Below, piece by piece: positions 22,503 through 29,525 of a DNA stretch of 29,525 bases. The first letter of the stretch is position 1, and the number at the start of each line of letters is the position of its first letter. Position numbers and translations under genes: made by a program. The stretch comes from Phialocephala subalpina. Lineage: Eukaryota; Ascomycota; Leotiomycetes; Helotiales; Mollisiaceae. The stretch covers positions 24,299 through 53,823 of the forward strand of contig FJOG01000096.1 in NCBI GenBank assembly GCA_900073065.1, read 5' to 3'. The notes under the pieces were generated by a model that was given only the letters and a program-made list of their open reading frames with translations, did not search any database and had not been told where the DNA came from.

Positions 22503-25500
22503 TTAAATGTTTAATATCGATAAGATTAAAGTATTTAAAGAAAAATTCGTGCTTTTGACGTAATAAGGCCTTAATAAGTTTGTTTATAATCATCTTATTA
22601 ATGCCAATTTATTTGACGTTAATGGCTCCGTTTTCTATTTGCTTGCGTAATTAGTACTAGTGGATATCGACGTATCGTAGTTTTGTGATAAGCTTCGAAG
22701 AATTCTTTATTATAAAACGAATGGTTTATAAATTATCGCAATAAATCACGTTGTTATTAGGAAGATTTAGGCTAATGGCGCTAAAGAACTTATGTTATTA
22801 TAATAGCCACGTGTAAATTAGAGCGAGAACCTTAAGTTTTACTTCCGTTGTAAATATAAAGACCGTATTTTGCTAACCGCTTTTCCAATCGATCGTATTA
22901 CCGAATAATTGGAAGATATATTTTCTGGTGCTTTTGCGAGTATTAAAGTCGTTAGCTAGAGAGATATTGCTTATAGTTCTTTAGAGATTTACGATCGAGC
23001 TTATTATTAGAGTTAAAGTAAACGCGCGTATACTCCCGAGCTTAAAAGCTAAGTATTTCGTATTCTCGAGGTAATCTAATAAGTTGTTAGTAGTTTATTA
23101 ATGTTTAAGTATTAAGTTCATATGAAACGTTACTAGTAATAAAGTGGCGTATATTATATCTGGTCGGGAGATCGTAATTAAGTAAGTCTCGAAGCCGTAA
23201 ATTTATTGGTAAGCCTTGATTTCCATAAGAGTAGCCTATTCTTGATTTCGAACGAAGATTCTCGTAAAGTCAATGGGAATTTTGGGTGCTTTTTTCGTAG
23301 ATAGTTTCTTAAACCGTTTGATTATTTTATCGATATACGCGTCTTAGCAAAACCAAATTTTGCGCGCTATTTTGTCTCTTATAACTCGTATACCTAAGAA
23401 CTACTTTAGTTCCCTTAGCTTTTTCATCTTATATATTATTATTAACTTTGATCGAAATTCTTTGTAGGCTTTCCATAAGAGTAGCCTATTCTTGATTTCG
23501 AACGAAGATTCTCGTAAAGTCAATGGGAATTTTGGGTGCTTTTTTCGTAGATAGTTTCTTAAACCGTTTGATTATTTTATCGATATACGCGTCTTAGCAA
23601 AACCAAATTTTGCGCGCTATTTTGTCTCTTATAACTCGTATACCTAAGAACTACTTTAGTTCCCTTAGCTTTTTCATCTTATATATTATTATTAACTTTG
23701 ATCGAAATTCTTTGTAGGCTTTATTTAGCCAAAAACGTTAATAATATCAAATTATTCTATTTTTAAATCGAAGTAAATAGCGATTACTATTAAGACTCGA
23801 AAGACTCGAGCTATTAATATTATCGCGTAAATTTCTTCAGGCTTATACTATTATAAATCTCCTTTAGTAATTAATTATACTTTGTATTTGAAAAGGTAAT
23901 CGTTTATATTAAACTTGTAAATAAATACTTATATAAATAATAGATTAGTTAACTTTAATATTATTTTATCGATTATTTCGAATATATTTTTCTCGATGAG
24001 TTTAGCGTATTCTTATAGTATGGCAGCCTAAAAGCCAATAAAATAAGGGTATTATTTAAGATCGTAAATATTCTTTGGTATTAAAAAGAGTTTGGTTTTA
24101 TATAAACACTAATATATTTAATTAATTACTAAGATAATAATAATATAAAAAGTTAACGCGTATTAAAATCGTTAGATAAAATAAAGATATTCTATTTACT
24201 TGCGAATATATTTTCCTATTTGTATATACTTTTATAAAAGATTTACTAAGACTAATTAGATTAGTTTCTTCGGGTAAATAAATGCGGCAAATAATATTAT
24301 AAGTTAAATTATATCACGAGATTTCGATGTTTCCATAGTAAATAAATCGTTCGATAGATTATTACTAGGGCTAATAATAAAATTATTTGGAATATATATA
24401 CATTCGGTAAAATTATCTTATAATAGTTATTTTAGCCTAAAAACAAATAATAATTATAATATCGAAACGTCGAGAATATTAATTATAACCGGTAATTACG
24501 TAGGTTCTAATATAAACTCCAACGTAAATTTTAGCGTTTTGAGTTATTAAAATTATTATATTTTAAAGGTATCTTTAATAACGATAATGTCACCGGGAGT
24601 ATTAATCGAACGTTCGTATTTTACTCTTATTCTAAGAGGCTCTAAAATAAAGTTATTATAGCCAACCTCGGGAATATCTATTAGTTCTATAATCTCGACC
24701 AATTATAAAGTCTCGATTTCTATGAACGTAATCTTATTCTTTGAGTTATAAAAAAAAGACTCATCGAACGTAATATCGCGCGTAGTAATTACGCGTTATA
24801 AAAGTGAAACTTATATAAAGAAAATATTTATTCCTTTATAGTTAACTAGCTAATTAATTTAAGTATATACTTTTAACTTATCGAGTTTTGATAGGTTTTT
24901 TTTCAGCGGAAACGCTTTGCAATTATAAGCTCGTAAATATACAATAATTGGCTTTAAGTTTTTAATTCCTAAGTATTATTAAAGGAAACCGAGTAGTATT
25001 TTCTAGTCTAATTATCGTATAAGCGATTTGTTTGGAAAGTAACTAATTAATATCATAATATATAAATATAAATAAGTAGGTAATTTAGCGCTAATCCTTA
25101 TAACTTTCGACCGGCTAATAATTATCCCTTTAATATATTCCATAGGATTATTCTAATTATAAATATTAAGTATTATCTCTTATATTTTAATCCCTTTTTT
25201 ATCTTGAATTAATATAGTTTATTGCTTTTTAAATTCGGTTTATCTATTTATTTTGATAATTATAATTATAAATTTTTATCTTCTTTTAATATATTTAATT
25301 AATCATTTGAGAGTAATTATAATAGTAAATTATTTGAGGTTAAATAGCGCAAAAATAAAGTATATATAATAAAAATTATAATGCGTATATATTATTTTAT
25401 TTTTATTATTAAATCCTTTTATTATATAAATTTAATCTATATAAAGAATATAAAATAATTAGTTATCACAAGTATAAAAGCATTTAAAAATAATCTCTTT

Positions 25501-27468
25501 AGCGTTTCCGAGTTTATAAATCTCGCAAATATAACTTTAATCGTATTTCGTAATAATTTTAACTCCGCGGGTACTCGTTTCGAAGTAATTAATTACTTCG
25601 TAATAAAAGTATTTAAAACGTTTATACTAATCCTTAGTAATACTTATAGCTTGATTAAAGGGTTTATAAGAATTCTAAGCCGCGTTAATAATTTATTCGT
25701 GATTTAGAGGATTATACTCGAGTGTATATTATTTATAGCGAAAGGGAATATAATAAATCATGTATTTATTCTCTTTAAGAATTAAGTACTTCGTATCCTA
25801 ATAAGTTCTTTAGCGCATTAAGTGCTATAAAGAGATAATATTAGTTTAGAAACCAAGATAATAAGCTATATTCTTAAATGTAATAAGCTTATTACGAAAG
25901 AAACTAGGGCACTTTATAATAATAGTAATAATATTATATTTTAAAATAATTACTTCTTTATTATTAGTATAAACCACTTTATTAATCCCTGCGGGCCGGT
26001 AAACGCTAAATCGTTTATAATTATTACAAATATAAATCGTTGATTTAAAGTCTAAAATAAAACTATTCTTAAGCTTGTAATCGCGTTATATGATTGGGAA
26101 TATCGCATGGAGAGAATATTAGAGTATTATATTAATTAGAATTATAATATTTTCGAGTTTGTTAAAAGTGGCAGAAAACGACGTGGTGATTAACTCGCTT
26201 AGCCTAATAATATCGAATATAGCAGAAAACCGTGTATTTATTGGCTCGGTAATAAGTTTCTCCGTCTCGAGAAAATCATTAAAATTCTCGTTGATATTTA
26301 CGCTCGAGGTACTAGTATTATAAATAGTATAACCTCTCCCCGGATTCGCGTCAACTAAGAGGGGTAATTTGCTCCCATTTATTCCAAAACTATTATTAGC
26401 GTTACTATTATTGTTTACCGTTTTATTATTCCGTTTGCGAAGAAATTTAATTTTCCTAGTAATCCTTTGATTGTTTTCGCATGTTTCCTCGATTAGCCTT
26501 TATTTCTCCGAATTTGGCTTTTACTCTTTAAATTACTTCGCATCGATAATATATAGGCAGTTTTCGTACCGGTGGAAGTCTTCGCAAATATAAGGACTTA
26601 TAAGTTTCCTTAAAACGTTTTGATCGTTAAATATTACTAATTAAAAAAAGTCGTCTTAGTCTTAAGTTGCAATAAATGCATCGTGTTATCCGTATACTAG
26701 TTTTACGTTATAGCGTTTCTAATTATAATATTTGCGAAAAAGTATTTTGAAATTAATAGAAAGTAATTTATCCTCGTTTAATAGTTTAAAAAACTCGAGA
26801 TTAATAAAGTCAAGTATAATATCTCGAATTAAAGTTAAGAATTTATAGTAAGGTTAATTATCGATTATATTAAAGTACTTAATCTTCTTCTTTTTATTAT
26901 AGATAATACGCTATTACCTAAAAGTTATATCCATATTTATTAAGTTCTTAGTAATTATAATTAGTTTATTCCATAAAGTGGTAATTTGCTATTCCCGTGC
27001 TTGTTTTATAGGGGCAAATTCCTATTATAGATTAAGTATTATCTTATATAGGTCTTTATAGCCTTCGTAATATATCTAATTATTTCTATCGATAGTATTA
27101 TAAATATGCTTTCGTATGCCGTCAAGAGCTAATCGTTAATTATCCTAGAGTTTCTTCCGGTAATTATAATTACCCATCTCTTGATACAAAGCTTTTCTCT
27201 CGTTTTCGTTAAGATCTAAATATCTAATAAGTCGTGTAATTACTATTATATTACCAACTACTAAGACTAGGATTAAAACATAGAATTCCAAGGGTTTTGG
27301 CTTAATTAGCTCGTTATAATCTAAGACCGGAACTTCCTCTGTAGATACTCTAGGGTTCATATATTTCCAGATATCTTCCTTTATAGTAATAGCCTTAATA
27401 GATTCCAGGAAATCGTCCTAGTTTATCTTATCGACTAGGATGATCACGTTTCTCTGGATATTAGCCAT
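22503..27468 (-). pseudogene. Copia Gag-Pol polyprotein relic
   Basis: The start codon at 27468 opens MANIQRNVII. Codon 17 is already TAG (27420-27418) where related Gags have Trp, and the frame then stays open to 27145. Other recognisable pieces, with * for stops: zinc-knuckle-like CEDFHRYENC near 26560; integrase Cys motif SYICEIYKLGNAKEI near 25510; RDITFDESFFYNS near 24770, a Copia signature before RT; RT motif LRELK*FLGIRVIRD, present twice (near 23660 and 23410) because of the 250 bp duplication; RNase H NTRKSTRKYIFQLFG near 22910; and a C-terminal piece LIKALLRQKHEF near 22540, with the last stop at 22503. The strict YVDD catalytic site could not be read intact. The pieces need several frames, so indels exist besides RIP transitions. 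No functional protein can be made. Confidence 0.88.
23221..23720. repeat. Perfect 250 bp tandem duplication inside the RT relic
   Basis: Copies 23221-23470 and 23471-23720 are identical at every base by eye. Each holds the same degenerate RT segment with the same RIP-type stops, so the duplication happened after the mutations, or is an assembly error. 250 is not a multiple of three, so it also shifts the frame. Confidence 0.93.
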
Positions 27469-27652
27469 TGGTAAGGAGTATGTGTTTTACAACGAAGTAT
27501 AGTAGGGTTACGCTAGTAAAGTTAGTAATAGCGGTCGAGGCGTCTTAGTAACGGGTAACGCTGTTTATACGTTTCGAGGGAGATTTAAGTGGAAATACCG
27601 AACGAGGGATAATGTAGTAGTTATAGATCAAGTGATTGATAAGTGTAAAAGA

Positions 27653-27664
27653 GTGATGGTACTA
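27653..27664 (-). other. Primer-binding-site candidate
   Basis: Read on the minus strand, five bases after the 5' LTR, this is TAGTACCATCAC. With one RIP-type G to A reversed it would start TGG, as a site complementary to the CCA end of a tRNA must. The tRNA is not identified, and this is a weak call. Confidence 0.35.
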
Positions 27665-27669
27665 ATAAT

Positions 27670-27898
27670 TATTAGTTGCGGAAGTAGTCAGGGCAAAATG
27701 TATAATATTAATATCAAATCTATCTGTTTAGCTAAGTGGAAATATTTGCTTGATATAGTATTCTTATTGGAACATCGGACTTAGGCCAAACCGCCTAGTG
27801 AAACGATGCGTAACTGATGATACGGCTTCATGCCAATATACTACAATTTCCCCATCGCATTAAGACCATCATCACAGATTACGAGTCCTCAACTGACA
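27670..27898 (-). repeat. Right LTR (5' LTR of the minus-strand Copia element)
   Basis: 229 bp, partner of 21895-22123. Its outer end keeps the original CAACTGACA, while its inner end is mutated (TATTAGTTG). In transcription order this copy would hold the promoter and drives leftwards. Confidence 0.93.
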
Positions 27899-27903
27899 AC
27901 AAA
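27899..27903. repeat. Target-site duplication ACAAA, right
   Basis: Identical to 21890-21894 and directly adjacent to the right LTR end. Confidence 0.88.
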
Positions 27904-28260
27904 ACTCCTCGACCAACTTAGTAGGGCTAGGCAGCACCTCAACCTCACAACTTCAAAATACAACCTATAGACACAAGACGGGTAGGATAGACTACTCAAC
28001 AAGAAGCAACAAGACAACCAGGGTGAGGGCCCGGTACTATAGTGCAGGAAGGGTAACGAGCCAGGGTATACAACGATAATACACAAGAATGGGCAGTAGA
28101 CCTCTGGTTTAGTAGTGGACAGATTGTTTTCCTAGAGTTAAACAAAATTTTCATTTGTTATTTCAATTATTAGAAAGGGGGAGAAAATTAGAGGATTTAT
28201 AGGCCTTGAACTATATATAAAACTCTTTGTATAGCGTTGATATAAGCGGCTAAATAAAGT
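27904..28260. other. Right part of the pre-insertion locus
   Basis: Balanced composition to about 28130, then grading into AT-rich DNA. No convincing ORF; the open minus-strand frame at 27889-28086 overlaps the LTR and looks non-coding. A purine run GAAAGGGGGAGAAAA at 28175-28189 and a TATATATAAA stretch near 28212 resemble the end of another LTR element, but no second LTR was found. Confidence 0.45.
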
Positions 28261-29525
28261 AAGGATAATTAAAAAAAAAAAAAAGGGAATTGAAGTCGAT
28301 TTCGAATTCTATTATACCGAATTCGATTTTTACTATATAATATACTATTAAAATCCCAAAAAACTTTGATTATTTTATATTTTCGTTAATTTGTAAACTT
28401 TACTTCGAATCGTAATATTATAATTAGAATCTAAATAATCTCTTTAATACTTCTAACTTACGATAATTAAAGTCGAATTAGAATTTTATATATTAATTTT
28501 ATCGTAATAATTTTTAAGTTTAAGATTTTATTCTTTTTTCGCGATAAATATTATTTAATATTCTTTATTAAAAAAGGGAATAAATTTAATAATAAAGTAG
28601 GATCGATTTAACTCCGGTAATATAAAGTATATAATAATACTCGTATTTATTAATAATAAATTATATTGATATTTATATAATTTAATTAACGAATTTAAAT
28701 ATATTATAATATCTTTTTAATTATTATAAGTATTTTGCTTATAATTACTAGCGTTTCCTTGGTAATTTATTATTATAATACTTGCGCTTTCTTTTTATAT
28801 TATTCGGCCCATTAAATAATTATTTCAATTCTTATACTTTTATTAATTAATTAACCGAAAATAGAAAGCCGCTTATATTATATAATTCCGAGTTCTTTTA
28901 TCGAAGATAAAGCGAAATTAGGTCCTATTTACTAATAACGTCGAAATATACTTTTTTCTTAAAGTTCCCATTTCTCGCAAAGGATAATCGATCTCGAATA
29001 GAATTTAGAAATACGCGATCTCTCAAAAGAAACTTCGCCGACGATTTTACTAATTATACTAATAATATTTCGAACGCAAAAATACTAATTCAATGGCAAT
29101 ATAAAATATAATCAATATATAAATATTGGTCGTTCTTTTTCCTTAGAATACTTTTCGCCTTTAACTCGAATATAAAAAGCTTTATAATAATATAATACGT
29201 AAATTAATCTAATTACTTCGAATAAAATATCGCTTTTTACGCGAGGATTTTCATTCGGGTATCTTATTAGAATTATCTAATTTAAACTCTCGATTATTAA
29301 ATTTTATATTGAATCGGAAATATTCTCCTCGTTTTTTCCTTTCCTTAGTTTTTAATTCGTCCTATAAACTCTTTAATTCCTCTTTATAAATAATATTATT
29401 CTTTTTCTAATTATTAATAAATAATTAAAACGCTCGATAAAACCGGAAGAATTATAAATCTTTTTATCGAAATCTCGAATTTTATATCCCGAAATTATCG
29501 TCAAATGTTTTATTAATATCTAATA
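28261..29525. other. AT-rich RIP-degraded DNA at the right end
   Basis: Same CpA-poor composition as the other AT-rich blocks. It begins with a run of 14 A at about 28271. No gene or recognisable protein remnant was found, and it continues past the window. Confidence 0.75.

Larger units (their letters stand above)
21895..27898 (-). mobile_element. Ty1/Copia LTR retrotransposon, RIP-inactivated
   Basis: A 6004 bp element with 229 bp LTRs, ACAAA target-site duplications and a purine tract next to the left LTR on the minus strand. Remnants of the Copia gene order run right to left: Gag, zinc knuckle, integrase, reverse transcriptase, RNase H. The order integrase before reverse transcriptase separates Copia from Gypsy. 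Both LTRs and the whole interior are present, so this is a single complete insertion, not a solo LTR or fragment. It is dead: gag-pol carries many stop codons of the TGG to TAG and CAA to TAA type, plus a frame-breaking 250 bp duplication. It is less AT-rich than the blocks at 1-6470 and 11221-19260, which suggests a younger arrival or fewer RIP cycles. Confidence 0.93.

Noticed and set aside
27145..27360. 71-codon minus-strand frame as a separate small membrane protein
   Set aside because: It is the in-frame continuation of the Copia Gag that starts at 27468, after the TAG at codon 17.

Overview
The window looks like nuclear DNA of a filamentous ascomycete (Pezizomycotina) with a two-compartment genome. 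Three things point that way: long, very AT-rich, gene-empty blocks with the signature of repeat-induced point mutation (RIP: CpA/TpG almost gone, TpA in excess, remaining C and G mostly as CpG or in short runs); short islands of balanced composition; and genes in those islands with small fungal-type introns (GTRNGT donors, CTAAC/CTGAC-like branch sites, YAG acceptors) and fungal protein families such as HET.

Layout: (1) 1-6470, RIP-degraded repeat DNA with a few tandem repeats. (2) 6470-10785, gene island 1 with two divergent multi-exon genes that share a ~590 bp spacer. On the minus strand is a predicted secreted, cysteine-rich, GPI-anchored protein of 280 aa (exons 7969-7750, 7678-7459, 7284-6882). 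On the plus strand is a polytopic membrane protein of ~567 aa with a glycosylated outer domain (exons 8559-8914, 8970-9016, 9067-9525, 9584-10425). (3) 10785-19260, a second RIP-degraded block. (4) 19260-21894, gene island 2: one HET-domain gene on the minus strand (exons 21469-20415 and 20308-20206) lying between two 129 bp inverted repeats. (5) 21895-27898, a structurally complete Ty1/Copia LTR retrotransposon on the minus strand, with 229 bp LTRs and a 5 bp target-site duplication ACAAA. Its gag-pol frame is broken by RIP-type stop codons and by a perfect 250 bp tandem duplication. (6) 27899-29525, the continuation of the pre-insertion locus (balanced to ~28130), fading into RIP-degraded DNA.

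The two island-1 genes probably both act at the cell surface, but no joint function can be shown from sequence. The HET gene is the class of gene that mediates non-self recognition and programmed cell death in fungi. Its inverted-repeat frame, beside a Copia insertion and inside a RIP-degraded region, is the most unusual arrangement here. I see no rRNA or tRNA gene, CRISPR array or bacterial-type feature.
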